A DNA stretch of 64,000 nt from Linnemannia hyalina (Eukaryota > Mortierellomycota > Mortierellomycetes > Mortierellales > Mortierellaceae), in contig JAHRHY010000018.1 of the NCBI GenBank assembly GCA_019671135.1, positions 496,001-560,000 of the forward strand, written 5' to 3'. The position numbers were made by a program, and so were the translations under genes. Below, piece by piece: positions 34,208-44,410 of the stretch. The notes under the pieces are model-generated. The model saw only the letters and a program-made list of their open reading frames with translations. It ran no database searches and was not told the DNA's origin. Position 1 is the stretch's first letter. Every line of letters starts with the position of its first letter.

Positions 34208-35397
34208 TCAGTGCTGATCACCAGCAAAGATCCTCTCCATCATTGGCAACCTCCTCCCTCCTAACAAACTCTCCAACAACCGCTCGTCAGCAGCGCGTGG
34301 GTCCTTGGTCGCTCCAGGGCACCTTCCTTCATCATGTGTGGCTAGCGAAGCGCCACACGGGCAGAAACCATCGTGCGTGATGTAACCGTATCCTTGATTC
34401 CAGTCACCTCGGAGGCCTGTGTAATTGGATATCTTGTTCTTGGCAGAGATACCCTGGCTCAGTTCCCACGCGATCGTTCGGAGCACCGAGGTGTCCAGAT
34501 CAGCTCCGAGGCCTGCGCCTCCAGGTAGCCAATAAACCTGTGCAGGACCGTCTTGGCGATGGACATTGGGGTCCGGAAGACCGCGAACCATTCAGTCAAC
34601 ATGCTCATGGGGGTAATGCCGCGGAGGAGATCCGACACTTTCCACATCGGGTTCTCGTCTCGATCGGGAGCAAGACTACCGCTGTGCACGACTCGAGCTC
34701 CACTGATGGAGGAAAATCCTCTTACATGATCCGCATCCGAAGGGGGCCACCAGTGTATGGGTACTGGCCTCGGTACCTGACGACCTCTGTCCACCGCGCG
34801 TTTGTATTCTCGCTTCCTGGCTGCGTTGTAGCTGTTTGTCGCCTGCACACCCCACTCATTAATCTTGCCCATGGCCTCCTTCCAGATCTCAGTGGTGGTC
34901 TCAGCTGCCGAAGGGCATTTCCAGACGTGATCGTTATCCTCCTTCTCGAGCTCGCATCGTCGGCACACGCATGTTGGGTACAGGTTGGGCTTGCGAGCCT
35001 GCATGGAGTTCAGAGTGGGCAGCATTCCATGCAGCTTTTTGATGTGATGTGTTCGTTGATGGGTGTCCTTGCTGTTGCTGTAAAAAGTGAAGACTGCATG
35101 TCTGTCGTGGACATACGCCAAGGTCGAGTTCCATTCCACGTCCTCGATGTCAGGGATCGCCATCTTGACCCGTCTCTGTGATGTCCAGGCTTGATGGTGA
35201 CGGATTGTCGATTGTTGTTTGAGGAGCTGACGTAGATCGATTTCAACAAGCCCGCCGTAACAATGTGCAAAGGTTGTGATATCCGTCTGTTGAGTGAGAT
35301 CCACCATCACGGGCACCGAACCACTCTGTGCTGCCACCTTCGCCGCCTGATCCGCAAGCTCGTTTCCATGGATGTTGCTGTGTCCTTTGACCCACAC
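34208..35397 (-). mobile_element. LINE 3' fragment with RNase H tail, copy 2
   Basis: Minus strand, 5'-truncated. It begins in the last part of an RNase H domain (VWVKGHSNIHGNELADQAAK, with the final catalytic-region Asp of ELAD) and continues through a zinc-binding segment typical of fungal LINE C-termini (CVCRRCELEKEDNDHVWKCP). A tail FCPCGASLATHDEGRC (a C-x-C...H...C knuckle) ends ERIFAGDQH at 34208. The frame is broken once: compared with copy 1, one C is missing near 34468 (GTTCGG against GTCTCGG), which splits the tail from the RNase H part. The reverse transcriptase and the rest of the 5' part are absent. The 5' edge lies 131 bases from a tRNA-Asp on the other strand. It cannot move by itself. 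Confidence 0.85.
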
Positions 35398-35624
35398 TCC
35401 AGGTAGCCAGGGGCAGCCGCCGTGTGCGAGTGATCACGTGACATACCGAACTTTGGGATCAAGAACGTTCACTTTCCGCTTCCAACTTGAAATATTGGCC
35501 CCAGGGCACCGTATTCAACAAGCTCATTTCCTTGGTAGTATAGTGGTGAGTATCTCCGCCTGTCACGCGGAAGACCGGGGTTCAATTCCCCGCCAGGGAG
35601 CTTCTCTTTTTGCTCTTTTTGGAA
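35398..35624 (+). repeat. tRNA-Asp locus repeat unit B (partner at 16429-16652)
   Basis: Near-identical to 16429-16652 across the flank, the tRNA and the downstream TTCTCTTTTTGCTCTTTTT. Both copies carry a LINE tail on their left in the same orientation. Some of the left edge may be LINE sequence, since in frame with the RNase H it reads CPWLPG. Confidence 0.8.
35529..35600 (+). tRNA. tRNA-Asp (GTC)
   Basis: Same 72 bases as the tRNA at 16558: full cloverleaf, anticodon GTC, intact A and B boxes, T-run terminators at 35606 and 35614. Confidence 0.97.
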
Positions 35625-35978
35625 CCCCTGGTTAGGGGGTTCCTAGGGTCGCCATTGTTCATTTTTGAAGGTGAGGGGGATCTGGGATATGTTTGGTGCC
35701 TGAAAGTTTAAAGGTTGGCACGGATCAACCCAAGGGTACACAGATATTTTTTTGTTTTTGTTGTTTCATAATTTATTTTTCTGAAGAGAAAAAGAAAAGA
35801 GGGTGTGCGTGTGCATGTGTGAAAAGAGTGAACCAAAAAAAAAAAACGAACGAACAGCCTTGACAAAAGTGTGGAAGGATGCATTAAAAGGTGAAAAGAA
35901 CGCAGACTCGTTAAGTTCATGCCATACGAAAAAAAAAAGAAGGCATATCAAAAATAAAAAAGAGAGGGGGGAGGAGGG
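35625..35978. other. non-coding stretch
   Basis: About 350 bases between the tRNA-Asp and the stop codon of the 1068-residue protein, presumably its 3' UTR. Nothing else seen. Confidence 0.5.
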
Positions 35979-38900
35979 TTAATGGCTATTGACAGGTGGA
36001 GCGTATTGCGTCCGAGAAATGTACATTCGGTAGGCATCCGTGGCACCATCTGAGGCTGAAGATGGAGGAGATGACATAGCCTGTTGCTGCTGCTGAAGGG
36101 AGTGGGAGTGGGAGTGAGAGTGAAGCTGCTCAGGCGAATCATGTCGGCGCGGACGGGCGATCCGGGCAGAAGGTGCTCCATAGACATCCGTTTCTGACCA
36201 AGTGGTTGATGGGGCAGTGTTAACTACAGGTGGTGATGGTGTGCTGGTGCCGTAGATGGGGGGCCGGTGGTGAGGGTATCCGCTGCTGGCGCCTGGGATT
36301 GGGATTGGAGTCGCTGTGGTTGTAGTAGCTGTGAGATCAGGCATGGGTTGAGGCGAGGGAGGCGAGGTTGAGAATTTGTTGGATCTGTTGTTATTGTTGA
36401 TGGTGTTGACCAAGGGGGTTGTGGATCTGGATCGGGGTGAGGGGTTCATCATTTCGGGAGGAGGGGTTGGTGCGAGGTGCTGGTAACGAGGGCTATGAGT
36501 GATGTTGTTGTTGCTGCTGCTGTCGTTGTTGTTATTGCCAGGATAGACACCAACGGCTGTCGCAGTAGGGGTGGTGTTGAAGATGGCGGGGGAGGAAGCC
36601 TTGCGACGTGCAGGAACAGCGGGTGGAGGTGACAGCTGAGAAGTCAAGTCGTCAAAAGAGCCAGTCGAATAAAGTGTCTGCTGCTGAGAGTAATAGCTGG
36701 ACATGGCTGACAAGGAACCTTTGCGAGGAGGTAAGAGGCGCTGTTGGCTGTAAGGGTGTTGCGTTTGGTAAGAGTAGGCAGTCGTAGGTGATGGTGTCGA
36801 GGGTGGGGACGACATTATCACAGGAGAAGAAGGATCAATGCTCAGATAGTCGGCAGAGTTGACTGTTCTCAACAATGGAGATGGCGAAGCAGTTGAAAGC
36901 GAGAGTGGGATCGGGGCGGACATGATCGAAGGACCCATGATGCAGAGGCCTTTGTCTCGATAAGGGGGGAGAGCACCTCCTGTAGCCGCAGGAGAAACAG
37001 CGCCGCTGTTGGTGATCTTGGCGCTTCTGGGACCAGAGGGTGGGAGCTGAGAAGAGCTAGATTGCGAGGTAGTGGTGGCTGTGCCTGCTGACATATCGAA
37101 GAAGTTGCGAGGCGTTTGAGAGATGGATGGAAATGTTGCTGACGAAGGGGAAGCAGCACCGCCGTCCAAAGATGAGTTCTGCTGTTGATGGGCCAAGGAC
37201 GAATCGGGAGTGAGACTCAGCTTGCGGTCAGGCAGGAGCGACAGAATGCGCGGGGGTGAGCACGACAGCTTGGCAGAAGTCCTCGACAAAAACTTGTTGA
37301 CCATATCTTTGATCGGCATAGCAGCAGCAGCAACAACGGCAGCATCATCCGATCCATACAGCTTGGCTTCGTCCGCGCGAGCATGCCATGGTGTCAATGT
37401 CAATCTCAGTGTCAAGAAGCGACAATCCCTCGAAGACGAAGGCGACAAGGTCTTATTGTCATCGACAATGGAGGTCAAGGGGAATCCAAACTCGATCATC
37501 TCGTCAAATTCGCGGCCCTTGGAGGTCAGGTATGTGCACACGAGTTTTCGAGATAGGGGACAGTCGTAGTACCGGGTGGGAGACGAGATGGTCGGCATGA
37601 GAATGATGTCGACAGAGGAGAGCAACGATCGATTGCTATCGTCAACAAGCTGGCTAAAGTCCATCATACTCGGATATGTCGGGTCAAGATCCTTCCAGCA
37701 ACTGCCAGGCCCGAACGCTCTAGGTTCCTCCGCCTCATTGTCCTCACCCTCCTCATTGGTAGGGGCAGACGATGACAGGATAGCCGTCCTCCTGTTGTTG
37801 GTGTTGGAAGAGCTGTCCCTGTCGTTGATATGGTTATCGACAATCCTGTCCAACAGACAAGACTCGGACTGGCGTCTCACAGGCACCTGAGGTTTGCGCT
37901 TGTTTCTGTTGGCCCAGTCGTCAGCGGTGTTGTGGCGGCTATGGTGGGCCCTCAAGAACTCGACAGACTTTTTGAAAAACTCGACATCTCCTTGGATATG
38001 ACCATGTTGATCCGACGATACGGGCGATGAAGATTTCGATGAGACAGTTGGTTGTTGCTGCTGTTGATCGACAGAAGAAGGTACTTGAATTGGCATGTCA
38101 GGAGCAATGGCTGCTGCAGAAGGATTCGACCCCGTAGTCTGAATAGAGGAGGGCGGTTGATGTTTATCAGACCAGAGGTTGTCGGTCGAGAGGGAACGTC
38201 GATCGTGGCGTCGATGAAGGTGCGCAGCGGAGAGTGACAAAGACTGGACCTGGCCAGGAGAACTAATGACCGACACCAGAGGGGAAGTAGCAGGAGCAGT
38301 GGCGGTGGTGGCGTTTGGGATTGAGGGATGACGAGACCGACTTCGAACAGGAATGGAGATAGGTGAAGTTGAAGTGGGGGAAGGTGTTACATGTGCTGCA
38401 GGGAGTGCCTGCTGCTGTTGTTGTTGATACTGTTGCTGTTGTTGCTGCTGCATGTGCATGTGCTGTTGCTGATGATCCCTCCCTGCGGAGAAACGGGTCA
38501 TCATCGACTGAGGAAAGGTTGGACTTCTGGGACTAATCATTCCAGTCGTACCGACAAGGGGGCCCATAGAGCCAGAGGAGGGGCGAGTAGTCGATGAATA
38601 GGATGTAGAAGCGGAAGATGATGACGGGGGTGAGATCATGTGTGTTGTCGACACTGTTGACGGGGAAATGGGTGAAGGCGGCTCGAGATCGTAAATAGTG
38701 GTGCCTGCAGCCACTGCGCCCTCACCGCCAACAATCACAAACGAGTGGATCGAACCTGGGCCACCTGGCGATCTAATAGCAGTTTCGTAGCCCGTGCTCC
38801 TATTATTAGCACCGCTACTAACACCGACAATGCCGAGTCCAGTCTCGTCGCCGGTGTGGTCACGTCGCCGCCGCAAGAGTTTCTTCATCGCGCCGGCTGC

Positions 38901-39185
38901 GCTGCTAATGGGAGACTGAGGTAGCCGTGGAGAAGTTGGAGTTGGTGGAGGGTCGTAGGCTGATCGAGGCAGACTCGAAGGAGGTGAGGTTAGTGAAGGC
39001 GCAGAGATATTGATAGGGCCTCCTCGACGCGTGCTGTTGGGCACAATGTTGGCGTTTGCTGTGCTTAATTTGTCGTTGTTAGTGTTGGTTGCGGTGAATT
39101 GTGAAGGACTGATGTGGGAGAGGTAGGTCGGTGAGAGGGGGCTGTCTAACGTCGATGATGACGAGTTGGATCGAAAGCGTTGCAT
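35979..39185 (-). CDS. large Ser/Pro/Gln-rich protein, unknown
   Basis: One uninterrupted frame of 1068 residues. Most is low complexity: Ser/Thr/Pro throughout, poly-Gln with His/Met around residues 235-265, Asn runs near the C-terminus, HSHSHSH near the end. Two parts look folded or functional. One is MKKLLRRRRDH near residue 100, a basic patch that could be a nuclear signal. The other is a block of about 200 residues (roughly 395-605) with GDVEFFKKSVEFLRAHHSRH, RKPQVPVRRQSES, a GPGSCWKDLDPTYP segment, SSVDIILMPTISSPTRYYDCP, a CTYLTSKGREFDEMIEFGFP segment and RFLTLRLTLTPWHARADE. I do not recognise the block as a named domain. Repeated Ser-Pro and Arg-x-x-Ser sites suggest heavy phosphorylation (inference). 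The gene is convincing from its length and the balanced central block. The start is the first ATG, and no intron is needed. Confidence 0.65.
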   Translation of the reverse strand: MQRFRSNSSSSTLDSPLSPTYLSHISPSQFTATNTNNDKLSTANANIVPNSTRRGGPINISAPSLTSPPSSLPRSAYDPPPTPTSPRLPQSPISSAAGAMKKLLRRRRDHTGDETGLGIVGVSSGANNRSTGYETAIRSPGGPGSIHSFVIVGGEGAVAAGTTIYDLEPPSPISPSTVSTTHMISPPSSSSASTSYSSTTRPSSGSMGPLVGTTGMISPRSPTFPQSMMTRFSAGRDHQQQHMHMQQQQQQQYQQQQQQALPAAHVTPSPTSTSPISIPVRSRSRHPSIPNATTATAPATSPLVSVISSPGQVQSLSLSAAHLHRRHDRRSLSTDNLWSDKHQPPSSIQTTGSNPSAAAIAPDMPIQVPSSVDQQQQQPTVSSKSSSPVSSDQHGHIQGDVEFFKKSVEFLRAHHSRHNTADDWANRNKRKPQVPVRRQSESCLLDRIVDNHINDRDSSSNTNNRRTAILSSSAPTNEEGEDNEAEEPRAFGPGSCWKDLDPTYPSMMDFSQLVDDSNRSLLSSVDIILMPTISSPTRYYDCPLSRKLVCTYLTSKGREFDEMIEFGFPLTSIVDDNKTLSPSSSRDCRFLTLRLTLTPWHARADEAKLYGSDDAAVVAAAAMPIKDMVNKFLSRTSAKLSCSPPRILSLLPDRKLSLTPDSSLAHQQQNSSLDGGAASPSSATFPSISQTPRNFFDMSAGTATTTSQSSSSQLPPSGPRSAKITNSGAVSPAATGGALPPYRDKGLCIMGPSIMSAPIPLSLSTASPSPLLRTVNSADYLSIDPSSPVIMSSPPSTPSPTTAYSYQTQHPYSQQRLLPPRKGSLSAMSSYYSQQQTLYSTGSFDDLTSQLSPPPAVPARRKASSPAIFNTTPTATAVGVYPGNNNNDSSSNNNITHSPRYQHLAPTPPPEMMNPSPRSRSTTPLVNTINNNNRSNKFSTSPPSPQPMPDLTATTTTATPIPIPGASSGYPHHRPPIYGTSTPSPPVVNTAPSTTWSETDVYGAPSARIARPRRHDSPEQLHSHSHSHSLQQQQQAMSSPPSSASDGATDAYRMYISRTQYAPPVNSH

Positions 39186-39533
39186 TGTAGTAAAGAATGA
39201 GGTGCCTATTAGGTAGGGATAAGGATTATATATTAAGTGAAGGGAATAAAGGATAGAAAGCTGTAATTGATGAGGACAGAGCGAGATAAGAAAGGAGGGG
39301 GAGATGGGTTAGTAGGAAGAATATCCACAAGGACAAGAAACCCGCTCTGATCGAAGACGATGGACGTTGCTTTGGCATGGCGGCGCGAGTGAACCATTTT
39401 TCGTACCTGGAGGGGATGAAGAGGAATGTACAAAGATACGTAGGGTATATGAGTTATATCCACACCACACAAAGGGGATGTGCGGGGTGTAAGAGCGGGA
39501 AGGCGGGAAAGGGACAGAAAGATAGATAGATAA

Positions 39534-39535
<2 letters not shown>

Positions 39536-39570
<35 letters not shown>
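39536..39570. repeat. (GA)n microsatellite
   Basis: About 17 GA units in a longer purine-rich tract (39520-39645). Confidence 0.9.
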
Positions 39571-39577
<7 letters not shown>

Positions 39578-40132
39578 AGAAAGAGAAGGAGAAGACGAGA
39601 GTGAAAGAGAAGAAGAAGAAGAGAGAGAGAGGGAGAGAAGGAGATTCTAAGAGAAGAAAGACAAATGTACTCCGACCTTCATTTATGAGGAAAGTGTCAA
39701 GAGAACAGAAAGTACCATGCACAGATTTACAATGGTGTCACAATATGTAAATCTGTTTGTGAGTGTGTGTATATGCATTTGGCCTCCGGCGAGAGAAGGA
39801 GAGAAAGAATGAAAGAGATAGCAGAACTCCTTCCTTAGGATCTGTTTGTACAAGGTTTTTGTAAAAAAAAGCAACTACAGAAAAGACGTTGCAGCATGCA
39901 TCCAATGATTCAAACAAGGCAAGGGTGTTGCGAGCAATTGGTACTTTGCAGAGGAAGAGCAAAGATAAAAGAAAAGAAGAGGAAGAAGAGAAATAACAAG
40001 TAATGGTGAATTGAGGTTGTGGATTTGAAGAAAGGAAAAAAAAAAGAAGGAAGGGGTGGAGAGGGACGGGAGAAGAGGGAAAGAGAAGGGAGAGGAGGGA
40101 TAAGGAAGAAGGGGCCAAGCACTAGACACATA

Positions 40133-40156
40133 CAAACAAACAAACAAACAAACAAA
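40133..40156. repeat. (CAAA)n microsatellite
   Basis: About six CAAA units in tandem. Confidence 0.85.
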
Positions 40157-43058
40157 TAAGCATGGCTCAGAAAACCATGAAATCAAAAACGAAAGAGTGA
40201 ACATGTAACAGACGGAAAAGAAAGTGTTCGAAAGCACGGAGCAAGTCCAGGATGGGGACATGGGATGAGATGGGATGGGGCTAGAGAACAATGGATAACG
40301 AGAGCCTTTATTGTTGTTCTCTATATCATCATCCGCCATGCCACCAACAAGAAGAGTCAAGTAGGCCATTGAACCAGTAACAAAGAACAACAGAAGGATG
40401 TTGGAGAAGACGAAGAGCGTTTAAACAATGACCTATGTGAGTGAATGTATGCTGCTGTTGTTATCCGCGCAACGGTGTAACTGGAACTCGGATGCTCGAG
40501 TGAGATTTGTGGGTGATTGCATGGCCACAGTTCTACAAAAAAAAAGTGTAGTCTGCCTCTGTCCCACGATATCGCCCCTCTTTCTTCTTCTCATCCCCCT
40601 CGTCCTTCTCCTACGTCTTTCTGAGACCTCATCATTGCTTCCTTTTCACCTTGATTCTCTTTCTTTGCCTCGTTGTCTCTGAGGCAATGAAGGGGGGTTC
40701 AAAAACACAGCATCAGTATATCGAGGGTAAGGGAGAGAGAGAGGAAGTAGCTCACACCATGGCACGTTGACATCCCATGAGGCAAGATGAGGAGAAAGAA
40801 AGGGATTGACCCATCGTCGAGGACAATCAAACGCAAAATAAAAAAAAATGAGGAGAGGGAGGAAAAACATACAAAGAGAGAAAGGAGAGGGTGAATACAA
40901 CGAGATGGTGGACTATGTGGACATATCATGGCATGGCCACGCACGCACGCATGCACGCACACACATAAACAACGAGACGCAATAACAACGCAGTGAGCGT
41001 TGAACGGGCACAAGGGGGAGAAGAAAAGAAAGGAGAGGAAAAAAACAGGTAACAGGTCAATAAGAACGGTAGTGTGGTTTTTTTTATTGTGTTGTTGTTT
41101 GTCCTTTTCCCACTCAAACCTCCTTTTCCAATTAGCATTTTTTTTGCTCGCTCATGCTGGCTCCTTGTTGCTTGTTTGGAATCTAGGAAACCTCCTTGTC
41201 CCGTTGAATCCTGATTGTCTGTGATCTGCCCTGCGGACATGACTGAAATTGGCCAAGGAGGTTGTATAAATGCTTGTGCTGTCAGGCCATGGTCGAGGCA
41301 GTGCTGATCTAGGAAAGAACAAAAAAACACCCCTCCCTGTCAATAAAAGGTCCATTGCATTAACAGGGCGTTTCTTTATGTGGATATCAGCCCATGGTCC
41401 ATGGTCACTGATAAATGGCAGATGCTCAATGATAGGCAGCCATGAGCTAGGACATACTAACCCGCCAAAGAACTGTCAAATAAGAAAACAGCCCTCGCCA
41501 TCCCATTCCCCCTGTCATTGTCACGTCCTTCTAAGAGTCCTGTTCACCTGCGAGGAGAAAATAACGTGAGGCGTGATTGTCTCGGAGCTATCGATATCAT
41601 TTCCTTACTTTTGCGTTTCCATTTTTTTTGCTCTGACAAGCTGATGGTGTGGAACGTGAAAAGTGTGAATGAAAAAGCGCGACTATGCCATTATTTTGTC
41701 CTTCCTATCTTGTTCGCTACGGCTTCCTCTTCTCTTCGATATTATTCTCTGCTCAGTTTTGTCGTCCTTGATCATTCGCATACCCAGAAACAAAGCAAAA
41801 AGGGTTTCCATGAAGTATGACCATGGCTCGTGCCAACTTTGTTGGCCCATGAGGCATCATGATAAAGAGCCAAAGAAGGCACCCTGAACTCTTTCATACT
41901 TCATTCTTTATGCTCAAACTCTAGAATCCCGCTCACTCGCTTTGTAGCAATGCAGTGCGCCCGAGCTGAAGAAAAAAAACAGATATCTCTCTTCTTCTAT
42001 GCACCTTGCAGGCACAACACGCCTCAAAACAAGAGCATTTCCACAAAAAGGCGACAACAATATACGACAGTTGCCGAGAGGGCGTATTCACCTTGAGTTG
42101 TTTTTTTCGCGATCCTTCCCTACTCCTACTTTCTCCTCCTACTTCTCTCCTCCCACTTCTTTTCCTTTCCCACATGGATCCATGTTTTGAAGGGCGTCTA
42201 GCCCCGTGTTTTAAAGCTTAGGGGTCAAAAGCATCATCATCAACAACCGTGCACAAACGCAAACAAATACAAATAAGAAGCGAGAGAGTGCACTGTTTGC
42301 ATCGAGAATGTTTCCTTGGCCATTGAGCTCTCTTTTCTTCCATTCCTCCATCCTTCCTTCCTTCTTTCTTTTTCACACACCTCAACACCTTCTAACCACT
42401 TCCATGTCAAACTAGATATTTATCTTCTCTCTTTTTTTATTTTTCTTCCGGGCGCTTTCGTGCGCAGTGTGTGCGCGCTTTTGTTGTAACGAAAAAATAA
42501 CTAGTACGATGGGATCTTTTGCGTATGTGTATGTATGTTGATTTTACTTCTGCATAACGATTCGAGAATAGTAAGCAACAACAATGGGTGTTACACGCAT
42601 ACCGTCCCCCCATTGTCGGATGTTTTCTTTTGGGTGTTCTTGAGATTGACTTTCTGTGCATTGCATGCTGTTTGATTCTGTCATCGTGCTTCTGAAAACA
42701 CGGGGAATTGGATGTGGTCAAGGATTGACAGACAACAAATACTTATCGGACCATTGCCTGGATCTACTGCGTCGAAGATGAGCGAAAAAAGTAGAGGAAG
42801 AGGAAGGGAATGATGCAAGAAGAGAGAGGGAAGGAGGACAGTAACAAAAAACTAGGCAGGAGGTAAAGCATGAGGAGAACTGGGGGCGTTTTGCCGCGCC
42901 TTTTTCTCTCTCTCTCTTTCTCTCCTTCCCATACATCATACATCATATATCATAGATATCCATTGTGCCTGGACCCTTCTCTTCTTCTCTTCCCCCTGCA
43001 GCCTCTTCTTGCTCTATCTTTTGCGTTTTCGATAGGTCTTGATCACCCAACGCGCCTC

Positions 43059-44263
43059 GCCCTGATCAGGGAATTTTCCGTACACGCGTTTTGGCAACTA
43101 GTCAACCAAGATCAATTTACAAAAATCACCAATGTTCAATTGACGTTGCCAGTGCCAAAACTATCCGACAGCTGGGAAGGCATTACACCTCCATCGTAGC
43201 AGATCTTCATATCTTTGCAAATCCGCAATTCCAGATGAAAGTGTTTGCATGGCACCTTGCGTTGGACGTAACTAGCACAGGTACAGGAAAGAAGGTGGGT
43301 AATATCCGTATTCTTACTAATAATGTAGATGATGTCAGGTACAGTAATGACAACATGTTATTACTTCTCCATCATCATTGATATCGGTAACCGTATCCTT
43401 GGCGTTCTCGAATGGGAGCGCCATTGCTTTCATGTTTATGCCCTTGCCATATTCCGAGAGTACCATGGGTCTCAATCCATACACAGCCTTGAAGTGGCGG
43501 GCCCTAAAGTCTATCTCCACCGCGCCTTGTAGCAAATGGATCAAATCATTCCCGCGCAGGTCACGCTTGTATCCCAAGTGCTGCCTCTTCAAGATGAGGC
43601 GTACTTATCGTTTATTGAATCCCATCACATTCGCCAAAGTCGACGAAAACAACTTCGTGAAGCCTACAACACATTTCGAGCACGGAACAAGGAAGGTTTT
43701 TTGGGCAGATCGCGCTATGCTTGTTAACAGTGCCATTGCGGCCAAGAAGTCGGCGGTTATGATTCAGGAAGCAAGTCTTCAGGAAGCAAACTCTGGGCTC
43801 CAGAGATACCCTTCTGACTTGAACTCCAACTATGTGGATGTGGACATTGTGACTGAGATAGAGGCGGAGGTCACCTCCGAGATTGCAGGTAAGGTTCCCT
43901 GATTTCTCTAATTTCATTCAATCGTCTTTTAATCCTTACATCATTTTTCCTTGGGGACAATTACGTTTATATGAGACCCTCGCTGCCGGAAGCCAAAGCA
44001 AAATATCCGTTGATCGCGAGCAAGATGGAGACCCTGGTGAGGTTGACGTGACCAACGAGGAACTTACGCGTGCAAAGTTGACCCCCTTCTACGACCTGAT
44101 CCCCTATGTCTTCAAGAAGGTTAGTGTGGCGCTTTCCTGTTCACACTACGCTTTAAACGCTTCCACCAATATATCAAAACTGAGTATTCTCGTTCACAGA
44201 CACGAGGCAAGACCGTGGCTCTTCCTGTTTTTCCACAGTCTCTTCCCTCCTAAGCCACCTTGA
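43059..44263 (+). pseudogene. broken coding blocks, family unassigned
   Basis: Several short stretches read like real protein but in changing frames: RLALIREFSVHAFWQLV and TLPVPKLSDSWEGI (43060-43200), FANPQFQMKVFAWHLALDV (about 43210-43270), DQIIPAQVTLVSQVLPLQDE (about 43540-43600), LNPITFAKVDENNFVKPTTH (about 43615-43680) and ELTRAKLTPFYDLIPYVFKK (44063-44118). A minus-strand frame at 43335-43592 also looks protein-like. No single set of introns joins them without stops, so I read them as a decayed gene or genes near the other relics downstream. Some joins could still be introns. Confidence 0.35.
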
Positions 44264-44410
44264 AATGGTCAAGCGCGCTAAAAAAGAACTTGAAGACGCG
44301 TCTGAAGTTAGCTAGGGCGCGCTGTAGGTTATTTTCAGTAGCTTTTTTATTGTTTCAATGGTCTGCTTTGCAAGCGCTGTATTCAAGTTGTCCGATTAAA
44401 ATATTATTTA

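Larger units (their letters stand above)
39186..43058. other. 3.9 kb stretch without a recognised gene
   Basis: Likely long upstream region of the 1068-residue protein, rich in GA on the plus strand (CT-rich in the direction of that gene) as is usual here. Simple repeats: (GA)n at 39536-39570, (CAAA)n at about 40133-40156. No tRNA or coding exon recognised, only short frames. Confidence 0.6.

Noticed and set aside
43335..43592. 85-residue minus-strand frame in the relic zone
   Set aside because: Looks protein-like (HLLQGAVEIDFRARHFKAVYG), but the opposite strand also does; too short and broken to assign as a gene.
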